A stretch of DNA of 64,000 nt from Desulfatiglans anilini DSM 4660 (GCF_000422285.1 NZ_AULM01000021.1:1-64000); one strand, 5' to 3'; shown: positions 54,501 to 62,726, counted from the stretch's first letter. The notes: generated by a model from the letters alone, not told the origin. Translations and numbers: made by a program.

Positions 54501-55028
54501 CTGCCCACCGTGTACGGCATCGTGCGGCAGAACGGGGGCTGGATCGATGTGCAGAGCGAATCCGGGAAGGGCGCCATCTTCAAGATCTATCTTCCGCGCC
54601 ACTGCGGGGAGGAGATGCAGCCGCAGGAAGCGGTGTTGGACGCCTCGCTCCCGCGCGGCAGCGAGACCATTCTTCTGGTCGAGGACGAGCCTGCGGCGCT
54701 CCGAATGACGGCCAGGATGCTTGCGGGGTTGGGCTATCGCGTGCTGAGCGCTTCTTCGCCCGAAGAAGCCATCATGCTCGCGCACAAGCATGCAGACGAA
54801 ATAGACCTGCTCCTCACGGATGTGGTGATGCCGGGGATGAACGGGAAGAATCTGGCAGATAAAATCCTGTCGACGCACCCCGGTCTCGTCTGCCTCTTCA
54901 TGTCTGGATACACCGCCGATGTCATCGCTCACCACGGGATGATCCACGAGGGGATCGCATTCATCCAGAAGCCGTTCACCATGAAGGATCTTGCGGTCAA
55001 GATCCGCCTATTGTTCGATCAGGACTGA
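51519..55028 (+). CDS. Hybrid histidine kinase with haem-type (CxxCH) sensor region
   Basis: A 1169-residue membrane sensor kinase. Order: membrane segment (5-27); periplasmic Tll0287/DUF3365-type region with CLKCH near residue 175, a c-type haem motif; second membrane segment (208-232); PAS (245-370); PAS (370-500); GAF (502-655); PAS (660-785); HisKA with GGVAHDFNNMLSVILGHAEI (about 800); HATPase with NLCVNARDAIED, DDGCGVD and GTGLGLPTVYGI; then a receiver domain (1049-1165: [23 protein letters not shown]). I start at the ATG at 51519. The haem region suggests redox or gas sensing. Confidence 0.88.
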   Translation: MKNIRKVLAITAGVIWVFGIIGSAVWSQWQMRRSLMVLAESEAAASIEKDVVYRRWVSMHGGVYVPPTETTPPNPYLSHLPERDITTTDGKTFTLVSPAYMTRQVHELGRERYGLRGHITSLNPLRPENGPDPWEAEALKAFERGVKKVESVEVLDGEPHLRVMRPFVVEQECLKCHGSEGYREGDIGGGISVSTPLSAHIAAFGDHRMLVVLAHAAIGILGLAGLWGGAGILKKSERRLRQSEERIRGIVEHSTSVFYACDAKGVPTYLSPQIETVLGYMPEEAMARWGDLMTDNPLNQIAEERAAAAFETGEAQPPYEIEAVHKDGHPVWVECRQSPVVKDGQVVGMAGSWRDISARKAGLAALRNREERLRLAVEAAESATWDFDVPSDTMIYDRRWFRMLGYAAGEIKPDLRSWEALVHREDKSYVIGRFHAHLVGMTQIYETEHRLRHKSGDWIWVLDRGRVTERDSEGRPLRVCGTLMDITARKHAERMTQIQLDLIEFAADHSLDEVLKRALDEISTFVRSPTAFFALVAADQKSISLQEWSPSTTEICRVEAKQLHCTLDRAGVWADCVLAKNPVIHNDYQALPRKKGLPEGHPELVRELLVPVLRKESVVAILGVGNKPVPYTEEDAERVAALADVTWETIERKRVDERLRESEELQKAMIECSPLALYAVDLEGGVLSWNASAERLFGWSADEVVGKPLPTVPEEKAREFEAIRRRVAEGEVISGLEVVRRKKDGVRFDGRLSVAPIRDIDGVLVGFMASMEDVTVWKEAEKERKELSEQLSQAQKLESVGRLAGGVAHDFNNMLSVILGHAEILLGKLEPGDRMAAGLREIQGAAERSALLTRQLLAFARKQVVEPRVLSLNETVEPLLKMLRRLIGEDIALLWHPGRNLWPILIDPSQVDQILANLCVNARDAIEDVGEIVIETRNVHLVAAQYDDHPEAVSGEYVLLSVSDDGCGVDKEALPYLFEPFFTTKEVGKGTGLGLPTVYGIVRQNGGWIDVQSESGKGAIFKIYLPRHCGEEMQPQEAVLDASLPRGSETILLVEDEPAALRMTARMLAGLGYRVLSASSPEEAIMLAHKHADEIDLLLTDVVMPGMNGKNLADKILSTHPGLVCLFMSGYTADVIAHHGMIHEGIAFIQKPFTMKDLAVKIRLLFDQD

Positions 55029-55051
55029 ACGAACGACCTTGCGAGGTTGAC

Positions 55052-57904
55052 ATGACGACGCTTGTTGTTGTGACGGCAGTTGTGGTTCTGCTGCTGGCGG
55101 TCCATCTCTGGTACCTCCGCCGGGTGCGTGCGGCGGGGGAGGAGCTGCGCCGATCGGAGGAGAAGTACCGCGTGCTGGTGGAGCATGCGAACGACGGGAT
55201 TTTTGTCGCCCAGGATGGCCGGTTCGAGTTCGGGAATGCAAAGGCCTTGGAGTTGGTCGGCTACGACGCAAAGACGCTGCGGGGGTCTAGCTTCGCCGAT
55301 TTCATCCACCCCGAGGATCGGGCGATGGTGGTTGAGCGGCATTTTCAGCGGTTGAAGAACGAAAAGCCGCCGGAAAGCTACCCCTTCCGGATTCTCCGCC
55401 AGGACGGCTCGGTCAGGTGGGTCCACCTGAAGACGGTGCGGATCGACTGGGAAGGCAGGCCCGCGACGCTCAATCTGCTCGAGGATTTCACGGAGAAGAA
55501 GGCGGCGCAGGACGCGCTCGCGGAGCGCGAGGAGATGTACCGGAGTCTGGTCGAGCGCGCGAACGACGGCATCATGATCATCCAGGACGAGCGGATCGAG
55601 CTGTGCAACAGCATGTTCGCCGGCTGGGTGGGGTGTTCGAAGGCGGAAATCGAGGGCCGGCCGTTTACGGAGTTCGTGAAGGAAGAGGATGCCTCCCTGG
55701 TGCTCGATCGGCATCGGAGCCGGATGGCCGGAAGGCCGGTCGAGGGGCTCCTCGAACTGGAACTTCCCCGCAGGGGCGGGGGGGCCACGGACGTGGAGAT
55801 CAACGCCGGCCTGATCCAATACCGGGGGGCGCCGGCCAATCTGGCCATCCTGCGCGACATTACCAAGCGCAAACAGACCATCGCCGAGCTCAGGAACAAG
55901 CGCGCCGAGGTCGATCAGATCTTCAAGGCCCTGCCCGACGCCATGATCTACACGGACACCGGCCGGAGGATCCTCCAGGTCAACCCGTCCTTCACGCGGA
56001 TCTTCGGCTGGGAGGCCTGGGAGGTGCTGGGCAGGTCGACGCGCTTCCTCCACCCGGACGAGGACTCCTTCCTCGAGCACGGCAAGCTGCACTACAACCG
56101 GGAGGTCACCTATGTCGTCGATTTCTACGAACTCGTGACCCGGCGGAAGGACGGGGGCACGTTCCTTGCCGAGGTGGTGGCTGCGCCGGTGCGCGACGCG
56201 GAAGGGAAGATCGCCGGGCTCCTCTCCCTGGTGCGGGACATCTCCGGGCGGAGGGAGGCGGAGGAGCGGATCGAGCACCTGAACCGGGTGCTCCACGCCC
56301 TGCGGGAGGTGACGCGGTGGATTGGAAGAGAGACGGATCCGCAGCGGCTGACGGAGGCCGTCTGCCATATCCTGGTGACCTGGCGGAGCTACAGGGCGGC
56401 GCTGATCGCGCTCCAGCCCCAGGGGGAGGGTATGCCCTTCAGCGTAGCGACGGCGGGGGAGGAGGCGGCCCTGGAGCGGTGGGTCGCGAAGGCCCTGAAC
56501 GGCGAGATACGGGATTGGATTGGGGAAGGCTCCGGGGAGGACTCCTCGGGCGGGCGGGAGGATTGTCTGTGCAGCCGGATCCAGCATGGGTCGACCCTTT
56601 ACGGGTATGTGCTCGTGGTCCGCGGGAGGGGCCATGCGGTCGACGAGGAGGAGCGGACGCTTTTCTGTGACATGGCCGCCGATCTGGCCCATGCCCTCGA
56701 CGCGATCGCCCAGGGCAGGGCTGCGGTCGAGGCGAGGAAGGAGGCCGCGCACCTCGAGAAGCAGTTCTACATGGCGCAGAAGCTCGAGGCGGTGGGGCGG
56801 CTGGCGGGCGGGATCGCCCACGACTTCAGCAATGTGGTGACGGTTATCGAGCTTTATGTCGATCTCCTGGAGAGCGGGCTGCCGGAGACCGAGCCGCTGC
56901 GCGCTACAACGGCATCTGTCCGGGAGGCCTGCGGCAGGGCCTCGCGGCTGACGCGGCAGCTGCTCACCTTCAGCCGCGGCCAGGTCCTGCAGGTGGAGCA
57001 TATGAACCTGAACGACCTGATCGAGCAGATGATGAACATGCTGCGCCCCATGGTCAGGGAAGACATCTCGATCCGGTTCGTGCCCGCAGAGGGGCTCGAG
57101 CGCATCAAGGCCAACCCGGGGCAGATCGAGCAGGTCGTCATGAACCTGGTGGTCAATGCGCGGGATGCGATGCCGGACGGGGGCGAGATCGTGATCGAGA
57201 CCCGCAGCGTGGAACTCGACGAGGAGTATGCCGCGCGGCACGTGGGGGTGCGGCCGGGCGCGTATGTCATGCTGGCGGTGAGCGATACGGGATCGGGGAT
57301 CCCGAAGGAGGTCATGGGGCGGATCTTCGAACCGTTTTTCACGACCAAGAAGCCCGGCTTCGGCACCGGCCTGGGGCTGTCGACCGTCTACGGGATCGTG
57401 AAGCAGAGCGGCGGGAACATCTGGGCCTACAGCGAGCCGGGGCAGGGGACCACCTTCAAGGTGTACCTGCCGCAGACGGCCGAGGGGGAAGCGGTGCGGC
57501 GCACGGAGAACCAGCCGCTCGAGTTTTACGGGTCCGAGACCATTCTCCTCGTGGAAAACGAGGAGTGGCTCCTCGAACTGGTCGAATACATGCTGAAAGT
57601 GGCAGGCTACAAGGTCCTCGCGGCCGGGAGCGGAGAAGAGGCGCTTCGGGTGGCCGAGGAGTTCGGTGGACCGGTGGACCTGCTGCTGACCGACGTCGTG
57701 ATGCCCGGCCTCAGCGGCCAGGAGACCGCCGAGCGATTCAAGGAGCGGTATCCGGAGGCGAAGGTCCTCTACATGTCCGGCTACAGCGAGGAGATCGTCT
57801 TCCGGGGAAACGGGGAAGGGGAGAAGACCCTTTTCATCTCCAAGCCCTTCACGGCGGCCGAACTGGCGCGCAAGCTGCGGGAGGTGCTGGGGGAGGTCCC
57901 TTAG
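55052..57904 (+). CDS. Hybrid histidine kinase, PAS-PAS-PAS-GAF-kinase-REC
   Basis: A 950-residue kinase. An N-terminal membrane anchor (1-21, [18 protein letters not shown]), three PAS domains (about 30-150, 150-275, 285-405), a GAF-like region (415-555), HisKA with [20 protein letters not shown] (about 580), HATPase ([27 protein letters not shown]) and a receiver domain ([26 protein letters not shown]). It starts 23 bp after the haem-type kinase and the catalytic domains are close relatives, so a tandem duplication with altered sensors is likely. Confidence 0.88.
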   Translation: MTTLVVVTAVVVLLLAVHLWYLRRVRAAGEELRRSEEKYRVLVEHANDGIFVAQDGRFEFGNAKALELVGYDAKTLRGSSFADFIHPEDRAMVVERHFQRLKNEKPPESYPFRILRQDGSVRWVHLKTVRIDWEGRPATLNLLEDFTEKKAAQDALAEREEMYRSLVERANDGIMIIQDERIELCNSMFAGWVGCSKAEIEGRPFTEFVKEEDASLVLDRHRSRMAGRPVEGLLELELPRRGGGATDVEINAGLIQYRGAPANLAILRDITKRKQTIAELRNKRAEVDQIFKALPDAMIYTDTGRRILQVNPSFTRIFGWEAWEVLGRSTRFLHPDEDSFLEHGKLHYNREVTYVVDFYELVTRRKDGGTFLAEVVAAPVRDAEGKIAGLLSLVRDISGRREAEERIEHLNRVLHALREVTRWIGRETDPQRLTEAVCHILVTWRSYRAALIALQPQGEGMPFSVATAGEEAALERWVAKALNGEIRDWIGEGSGEDSSGGREDCLCSRIQHGSTLYGYVLVVRGRGHAVDEEERTLFCDMAADLAHALDAIAQGRAAVEARKEAAHLEKQFYMAQKLEAVGRLAGGIAHDFSNVVTVIELYVDLLESGLPETEPLRATTASVREACGRASRLTRQLLTFSRGQVLQVEHMNLNDLIEQMMNMLRPMVREDISIRFVPAEGLERIKANPGQIEQVVMNLVVNARDAMPDGGEIVIETRSVELDEEYAARHVGVRPGAYVMLAVSDTGSGIPKEVMGRIFEPFFTTKKPGFGTGLGLSTVYGIVKQSGGNIWAYSEPGQGTTFKVYLPQTAEGEAVRRTENQPLEFYGSETILLVENEEWLLELVEYMLKVAGYKVLAAGSGEEALRVAEEFGGPVDLLLTDVVMPGLSGQETAERFKERYPEAKVLYMSGYSEEIVFRGNGEGEKTLFISKPFTAAELARKLREVLGEVP

Positions 57905-57960
57905 CGGACAAGGGGGCGGCGCACCGGTTTCTCCGACCGGGTTCCCGGCGGTGTCTCAGA

Positions 57961-58045
57961 GTTCAGACCGTTTATCCGGAGAATCGGCGCGTTATACCCT
58001 GAAAGACCTCGCTCCGGTGCGATCCCCCGGACGTCGAAAAGACAG
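57961..58045 (+). repeat. 85-bp direct repeat, copy 1
   Basis: Starts GTTCAGACCG and ends GTCGAAAAGACAG. It matches 60838-60922 at about 90% over 85 bp in the same orientation. It lies just after the second hybrid kinase. The two copies enclose the block with HigBA- and VapBC-type modules and truncated genes. Confidence 0.75.
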
Positions 58046-58156
58046 GATGATTTGGATGGATGCCTGCGGTGGGATGAGTGGTTTACCCAAGAATGAATAG
58101 GAGGTCTCTTTCCGCGGACTCACTCGCTGGATACGTGAGCTAAAGGCCGATTTCTC

Positions 58157-58444
58157 TTAGGCGAGTTCCAGTTTCAGGGTTCTACCGACCGCATGAGCTG
58201 CTTTTCTGAGGGTGTGTAACGTAACCGATTCATTGACAGGGTCCAAGAGCCTGTCGAGAGACGATCGGCTCGTTTTCATTCTCTTGGCCATTTCCGATTT
58301 CGATAGGTTGTTTCTTTTCATCTCCTGTTCTATTTGCCATGCCAGGACCCTTTTGATAGCGGTCTCCGTGCATTCTTCAAAGATCCCTTCCTCCTTAAGG
58401 AAGTCATTGAAGCTCCCACCCAGATTCTTGTGCTTGTCATTCAT
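58157..58444 (-). CDS. HigA-like XRE-family antitoxin
   Basis: A 95-residue protein (MNDKHKNLGGSFNDFLKEEG). The helix-turn-helix is in KRNNLSKSEMAKRMKTSRSS followed by LDRLLDP. AAGGAG lies before the ATG at 58444, which I prefer to the GTG/CTG starts further up. The ATG overlaps the end of the toxin gene, so the pair is co-translated with the toxin first, as in higBA-type operons. It should neutralise the toxin and repress the operon. Confidence 0.85.
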   Translation of the reverse strand: MNDKHKNLGGSFNDFLKEEGIFEECTETAIKRVLAWQIEQEMKRNNLSKSEMAKRMKTSRSSLDRLLDPVNESVTLHTLRKAAHAVGRTLKLELA

Positions 58445-58802
58445 TCGATTTCTCCTTCTCAAAATGGGCCATACGCTGTTTGGCGGTCCTCAGATCATTT
58501 AGCGGTGTTTTAGGACTCTTTTTGATGAAACCATGCAGTAAGATCATCATTTGCCCGCTTACCGTGAAGAGTACTCTTGAAATCCGGCTACTTGATAGAT
58601 CAGAGCGGACTTCCCATAGACCGGTATCAATCTTTCTCACGAGTGGCATGCCCATCGGCCATCCCAGCTCAACCGTGCGCATATCCTCACCGATAGTCTT
58701 CCTGTCAGCGGGTGTCAATTCCTTAAGCCACTCCTTCACCGGTATTCTCCCCTGATCAGTCATATAAAACTGAACATCGATGATTTTTCTTGTCCGCGCC
58801 AT
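58437..58802 (-). CDS. RelE/HigB (Gp49-like) toxin
   Basis: A 121-residue protein: VKEWLKELTPADRKTIGEDM, LVRKIDTGLWEVRSDLSSSR and ILLHGFIKKSPKTPLNDL, the pattern of phage-derived Gp49-like HigB toxins, which cut mRNA on the ribosome. The basic residues in HGFIKKSPKTP and the W-x-R segment are the usual active-site region. It precedes and overlaps its antitoxin gene. A good sigma-70 promoter lies just upstream. Confidence 0.85.
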   Translation of the reverse strand: MARTRKIIDVQFYMTDQGRIPVKEWLKELTPADRKTIGEDMRTVELGWPMGMPLVRKIDTGLWEVRSDLSSSRISRVLFTVSGQMMILLHGFIKKSPKTPLNDLRTAKQRMAHFEKEKSNE

Positions 58803-58810
58803 GCGTAAGA

Positions 58811-58839
58811 AATGTACCTATTATGGGGCATTTTGTCAA
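58811..58839 (-). promoter_or_regulatory. Sigma-70-type promoter of the HigBA-like operon
   Basis: On the minus strand TTGACA (58839-58834) and TACATT (58816-58811) are 17 bp apart. The -10 box lies only nine bases from the toxin ATG at 58802, so the transcript would start at or next to the start codon, i.e. a leaderless or near-leaderless mRNA. Confidence 0.5.
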
Positions 58840-58858
58840 GAAAGATATTGTGTAAATG

Positions 58859-58978
58859 GGGGCCGACGATGACGATGATTTTGGCCAGATTCGATGGGAC
58901 GTCGAGGACCCTGCGCCGGAATTCCGGCAGGGGGGACCGATGGAAATCAGCGATGATTCTCTTTAAAACAGTCTTCAT
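58859..58978 (-). pseudogene. N-terminal fragment of an AAA-type ATPase (DUF4143-family type)
   Basis: The first 40 residues, MKTVLKRIIADFHRSPLPEF then RRRVLDVPSNLAKIIVIVGP, match the N-terminus of AAA_14/DUF4143-type ATPases, in which the next residues should be the Walker A (GxRRSGKT). The match stops exactly before Walker A and the frame continues into the promoter region of the toxin gene. It is a deletion remnant. Confidence 0.6.
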
Positions 58979-59004
58979 ATCAGGAAAAAATATGGAAATG
59001 CTTT

Positions 59005-59029
59005 CCTTAAGTCAAGGAAAGTATGAAAA
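59005..59029 (+). repeat. 25-bp repeat, copy 1
   Basis: CCTTAAGTCAAGGAAAGTAT plus GAAAA; matches 62900-62924 in 24 of 25 bases. It contains the small hairpin CCTT-N5-AAGG. The second copy is attached to the long inverted repeat at 62727, so this one may be the end of an otherwise lost element. Confidence 0.6.
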
Positions 59030-59050
59030 CTTTGGAGCCAAATCCAAATG

Positions 59051-59266
59051 CTATTTCCGCAGGGGGATCCCCCATTTCTTCATGTATTTCCAGACCGCGG
59101 TGTGGCTTACGCCGAGGCGGCGGCCGGCCTCCTCGGCGCTGTAACCCGTGATCCGCTCGATCGACGGGTTCCAGGAGGTGATCCGCCCCTGTTCGTCGAA
59201 GGTGAACACCCCATCCGCCATGGACTCGAGCAGCAGGCTCGAAAATTTGGGAGCCAGTGTCCGCAT
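59051..59266 (-). CDS. PAS-fragment/HTH mini-protein, 71 aa
   Basis: Residues 1-45 read as the start of a PAS domain (LLLESMADGVFTFDEQGRIT then SWNPSIERITGYSAEEA). Residues 45-71 (AGRRLGVSHTAVWKYMKKWG) read as a Fis-type helix-turn-helix. This is the beginning and the end of a PAS-AAA-Fis sigma-54 activator with the centre removed. It could be a deletion relic or a small DNA-binding protein. The start has no good ribosome site, so expression is uncertain. Confidence 0.45.
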   Translation of the reverse strand: MRTLAPKFSSLLLESMADGVFTFDEQGRITSWNPSIERITGYSAEEAGRRLGVSHTAVWKYMKKWGIPLRK

Positions 59267-59414
59267 AGGCGTTGAAGGACGGAAAAGCGGTCTTTTTCAA
59301 GGCCGCTTTGGCCGGCCCGGGCAGAAAAGGGCGCCGGACGCTCTTCCCTCGCTTTGGACGGTGGGAGGGGGCGGGCGCAGCCGGTGAGGACGCACATCTA
59401 TTTCCGGATCGACA

Positions 59415-59939
59415 TCAAATGGCGCTGACGGGAACGGCGTAGACCGAATCGGTCAGGGGCAGCGCCTGCCGGACAAGGCATATCAGCGCCCCGGGGCCGA
59501 CGGGCAGGGAGAGGCGGTCCAGCACCCCGAAATGCCGGATGTCGTGGGTGCCGGGCGAGGCCGTCTTTTTGATCTCGATCGGATAGGCGGTGCCGTCCTG
59601 AATGATCAGGAGGTCGATCTCTTTCTGATCCTTGTCCCGATAAAAATAGAAAGGGGCCCGTTTCCCGCTGTGCCACCAGCCTTTGAGCAGTTCTCCTATG
59701 GTCCACGTCTCCAGGACGGCCCCGGACATGGCCCCAGCCTCCAGGGTTTCGGGGCTCGACCATTCCGTCAGATAGGCGCACAGGCCCGTATCGAGGAAGT
59801 AGAGTTTGGGCGTCTTCACCAGGCGTTTGGTCACGTTGGTGAAGTAGGGCTCCAGGAGGTGGACGATCCCGGAGGTCTGCAGGATGGAGAGCCAGCTCCT
59901 GGCGGTGCCGGTCGAAACCCCGGCGTCGCGCCCGAGCAC
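59415..59939 (-). pseudogene. C-terminal fragment of a DUF4143-type ATPase
   Basis: GRDAGVSTGTARSWLSILQT is the winged-helix part and LYFLDTGLCAYLTEW, FYFYRDKDQKEIDLLI and YPIEIKKTASP (nuclease-like D-ExK pattern) the DUF4143 domain. The expected N-terminal AAA domain of about 200 residues is missing: upstream of about 59945 the sequence is unrelated. It is not the other half of the fragment at 58859, because that piece lies on the wrong side for transcription. A GTG at 59939 could start a residual protein. Confidence 0.65.
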
Positions 59940-60001
59940 AAGCTCCGGCGAATGATCTCGCCACCGTATGCCGCTGCCGGCGCATCGCTCATGGGGCCCT
60001 T

Positions 60002-60388
60002 CTATGCGCGCAGGATCGACTCCCCGTACTGCAGCACGTTCGCGTCGGCGGAAAGAAGGGATATACGTTCCGTTTTTGCCTGCGCAATGAGGATGCGATC
60101 GAAGGGGTCCTTGTGCAGCAACGGAAGAGCATCGACTCTCAAGGCATGCTCGGCGGTCACAGGGAGTTCGAGGTAGCCATGCAAGACCATCATCTTTCTC
60201 AGCAGGTAGGGATCGACCTTGAAGTCTTCCCTCCCTAAACCGAGTTTGATCACGATTTCCCAGATGCTCGCAGCGCTGAAAAGAAGCGTGTTTTCGGGAG
60301 AGGTCAGCAGCGAACGGGTCTTTGCCGAAAGCTTCTCAGGATCGCCGGCAGCCCAAAGGAGAACATGGGTGTCCAGGAGAAGCTTCAC
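60002..60388 (-). CDS. VapC-like PIN-domain toxin
   Basis: A 128-residue PIN ribonuclease: LLLDTHVLLWAAGD (first Asp), SAASIWEIVIKLGLG (Glu), PFDRILIAQAKTE (Asp) and LLSADANVLQYG (last Asp). All four acidic residues of the metal site are present. The ATG overlaps the end of the antitoxin gene by 4 bp, as usual for vapBC-type operons. Confidence 0.88.
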   Translation of the reverse strand: MKLLLDTHVLLWAAGDPEKLSAKTRSLLTSPENTLLFSAASIWEIVIKLGLGREDFKVDPYLLRKMMVLHGYLELPVTAEHALRVDALPLLHKDPFDRILIAQAKTERISLLSADANVLQYGESILRA

Positions 60389-60633
60389 TTGGTTCGGCCT
60401 TCGAAAAGTTCGAGGATCTGGGAAGCCCCCAGCGTATCGAAATCATCCGGGGTGAGGATCTGATCCCTCAAGAATCCGAGTCTGCCGGCGACACCCCGCT
60501 CCTCTTGGGACAAGGGCAGGACCTTCACCATCGGCTTGCCGGCCTTGGCGATGATAAAACCGTTGCCGCGCGCCGCTTCCTCGACCAGGCGGGACAGGTT
60601 TGTTTTGGCCTCATGGATATTGTACGTTTGCAT
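60385..60633 (-). CDS. Phd/YefM-type antitoxin partner of the PIN toxin
   Basis: An 82-residue protein: MQTYNIHEAKTNLSRLVEEA then GFIIAKAGKPMVKVLP is the DNA-binding Phd/YefM fold; the C-terminal LTPDDFDTLGASQILELFEG is the toxin-wrapping tail. It likely represses its own promoter; a 17-bp palindrome lies 17 bp upstream of its start. Confidence 0.88.
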   Translation of the reverse strand: MQTYNIHEAKTNLSRLVEEAARGNGFIIAKAGKPMVKVLPLSQEERGVAGRLGFLRDQILTPDDFDTLGASQILELFEGRTK

Positions 60634-60650
60634 AACATACTCTGCTTGAT

Positions 60651-60667
60651 TTAGTTTACAAAACTAA
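60651..60667. promoter_or_regulatory. Operator-like palindrome upstream of the VapBC-like operon
   Basis: TTAGTTTACAAAACTAA: perfect 7-bp arms and a 3-bp centre, 17 bp before the antitoxin ATG. The position and symmetry fit autoregulation by a Phd-type antitoxin dimer. Confidence 0.6.
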
Positions 60668-60704
60668 GTCTAGCCACGATGAGATTCCGTGTCAAGATCA
60701 TTCG

Positions 60705-60899
60705 TTGGTCGCCTATGCAGATCCACTGCCACGGATGGCTTCGCTGGCGGGCTCCCAGGCGGAAAGGTTGTATGGCTGGAGCGCCGAGGAGGTCGTCGGG
60801 AAGCGGCTGCCCAGTGGTAGTTCCAGGTCGTTTGTCCGTTCAGACCGATTATCCGGGGAATCGGCGCGTAATACCCTGAAAGACCCCGCCCCGGTGTGA
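60705..60899 (+). pseudogene. PAS-domain remnant of a hybrid kinase
   Basis: Bases 60759-60812 match 53595-53648 of the haem-type kinase in 50 of 54 positions, and the frame reads QAERLYGWSAEEVVGKRLP, the middle of a PAS domain. It then continues directly into the second copy of the 85-bp repeat. It is what remains of a third kinase gene of this family. Confidence 0.6.
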
Positions 60900-60922
60900 T
60901 GCGCCGGACGTCGAAAAGACAG
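60838..60922 (+). repeat. 85-bp direct repeat, copy 2
   Basis: About 90% identical to 57961-58045, same orientation. Here it follows a PAS remnant rather than a complete kinase gene, which suggests that both copies are 3' flanks of related kinase genes, one of which was deleted. Confidence 0.75.
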
Positions 60923-61014
60923 CAAAGCGCGGGAGAGAAGGACGTTCCTTCTGTTTCCGCATTCGCGGCCCTGAGGCCTCGAACGCGGAAAGAGGGAGAA
61001 CGTCTTTTTTTTCG

Positions 61015-61935
61015 CTATCGGTTCATCTTTTCATAAGCGCTGAGGGCCGTCGTCACCATGGCGGCCAGGTCGCTGACATTGCTGGGGATCACGAGGGTGT
61101 TGGAGGTCTGCGCCAGCTTGCCGAATTCGGCGACGTACTGCTCGGCCACGCGCAGGTTGGCGGCGGCCTGCCCGCCGGCCATCTGAAGCTGCTCAGCGAT
61201 GAGCCTCAGGCCTTCGGCGGTCGCCTGGGCGACGGCGAGGATCTCCTGGGCGCGGCCTTCGGCCTCGTTGATGCGCCGCTGCTTCTCGCCCTCGGAGCGC
61301 AGGATCGCGTCCTGCCGTTCGCCTTCGGCGCGGTTGATGGTGGACTGCCGTTCGCCCTCCGACTTGGCGATGGCGGCGCGCTTCTCGCGCTCGGCGGTCA
61401 TCTGGGCCTCCATCGCGTTCTTGACGGACTGGGGCGGCATGATGTCCTTGACCTCGTAGCGAAGGACCTTGACCCCCCAGGCCTGGGCGGCCAGGTCGAT
61501 CGAATCCACCACCTGCCCGTTGATCGCCTCGCGTTCCTCGAAGGTCTTGTCGAGATCGATCCGGCCGATGCAGGACCGGAGCGTCGTCTGCGCCAGTTGG
61601 GAGGCGGCGACGCGGTAGTCGCTGATGCCGTAGGCGGCGAGTTTGCTGTCCATGACCTGCAGGTAGATCAGGCCGTCGACCTCGACGGTCACGTTGTCCT
61701 TGGTGATGCAGGTCTGGCTCGGGATGTCGAGGACCTCCTCCTTCAGGGAGAACTTGTAGGAGATCCGGTCGAGGAACGGGATGAGGATGTGGAAGCCGGC
61801 GCCGAGGGTGCTGCTGTACTTCCCCAGCCTTTCGACGATGTACTCGTTCTTCTGGGGGACGATCACGGCCGACTTGAGGATGATGACGACGACCAAGGCG
61901 GCCAGAACGATGCTGGCGACAAGCGATGGGGTCAT
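61015..61935 (-). CDS. SPFH/stomatin-family membrane protein (QmcA-like slipin)
   Basis: A 306-residue protein: one N-terminal membrane segment (LVASIVLAALVVVIILKSAV), then the SPFH domain (VPQKNEYIVERLGKYSSTL, GLIYLQVMDSKLAAYGISDY) and a long Ala/Glu-rich coiled coil (AEREKRAAIAKSEGERQ and AEGERQDAILRSEGEKQ). Start at the ATG at 61935; the longer frame upstream is a shadow of nfeD. Slipins form membrane ring or raft-like assemblies and are linked to protease or quality-control functions. Co-transcribed with the NfeD gene 19 bp upstream, the usual pairing. Confidence 0.92.
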   Translation of the reverse strand: MTPSLVASIVLAALVVVIILKSAVIVPQKNEYIVERLGKYSSTLGAGFHILIPFLDRISYKFSLKEEVLDIPSQTCITKDNVTVEVDGLIYLQVMDSKLAAYGISDYRVAASQLAQTTLRSCIGRIDLDKTFEEREAINGQVVDSIDLAAQAWGVKVLRYEVKDIMPPQSVKNAMEAQMTAEREKRAAIAKSEGERQSTINRAEGERQDAILRSEGEKQRRINEAEGRAQEILAVAQATAEGLRLIAEQLQMAGGQAAANLRVAEQYVAEFGKLAQTSNTLVIPSNVSDLAAMVTTALSAYEKMNR

Positions 61936-61954
61936 GGCATACTCCCGAGTTCGT

Positions 61955-62416
61955 TCAAGGTTTTTGGACGAAATAGGCCTGGCGGGATCCACCCGCGTAT
62001 CGAATGATCTTCGCCGTCTCCCCGACGCCGATCTCTTCGTCGGCGACCGCGTCCCAGAGGGAGCCGCGGAACTCGATACGACCCCCAGGTCGGGAGGAAA
62101 CGGGGCGGGCGACCTTGACGAGCGCGCCTTCGGGGAAGTCATCGAAGTCCGGCTCGGAACGGGTCATGGACCGGCCCTTGAAGATGCGCATGAGCCATTT
62201 GCGGAGAAAGACGATCGAGGCGATGGTGGCGGCGATGAAAACCAGGAACTGCTGGGTGAGCGTCAGAGGCCACAGGAGCAGAAGGCCCGAGACGACCAGG
62301 CACCCGATCCCCATGAACAGGACCACGAAGCCCGGCATCAGCAGCTCCAGGAAGGCCAGGCCGACGCCGCACAAAAACCAGATGAGCCATGCCGAAAAAA
62401 TCGATTCCATCGCCAT
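61955..62416 (-). CDS. NfeD-family membrane protein (short type)
   Basis: A 153-residue protein with three or four N-terminal membrane segments (WLIWFLCGVGLAFLELLMPG, FVVLFMGIGCLVVSGLLLL, FLVFIAATIASIVFL) and a C-terminal OB-fold domain (GALVKVARPVSSRPGGRIEF then WDAVADEEIGVGETAKII). The short class lacks the N-terminal serine protease. It is the standard partner of the slipin gene that follows. MESIF two codons in is an alternative start. Confidence 0.9.
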   Translation of the reverse strand: MAMESIFSAWLIWFLCGVGLAFLELLMPGFVVLFMGIGCLVVSGLLLLWPLTLTQQFLVFIAATIASIVFLRKWLMRIFKGRSMTRSEPDFDDFPEGALVKVARPVSSRPGGRIEFRGSLWDAVADEEIGVGETAKIIRYAGGSRQAYFVQKP

Positions 62417-62726
62417 ATCCTCCGGCTCCGTCCAGGTGAGCGCGCGGCATCATACTAACCCAGATTCTTGAAAATGCAAAGCGGGTCTTTGGGAGGGAAA
62501 AGGGGGGAGGCAGCTCGAGGCTGTCAGGAAAATCGTGAGATGGACCCCACATACGGGGCCATCTTTCTGGAGATTGAAGGTGTATGCAGGATCACCGGGA
62601 TACCCTCCGGGTTTATGCTGCAAATCCTTGTTGCTTGAGTATATTTGAATAGGATTTGCACAAAGGAGTTTCACAGATGATTTCAATTTTCTGCCCTTCA
62701 CACCCTATGGAGCGGTTCCTTAGTCT

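Noticed and set aside
55019-57241. 740-codon open frame on the minus strand
   Set aside because: Antisense shadow of the second hybrid kinase: Arg/Pro/His-rich, no domains, caused by GC-biased third positions. Similar shadows at 5751-7550, 3765-4907, 8477-9928, 14881-16725, 17236-18717 and 53580-54947 were dropped for the same reason.
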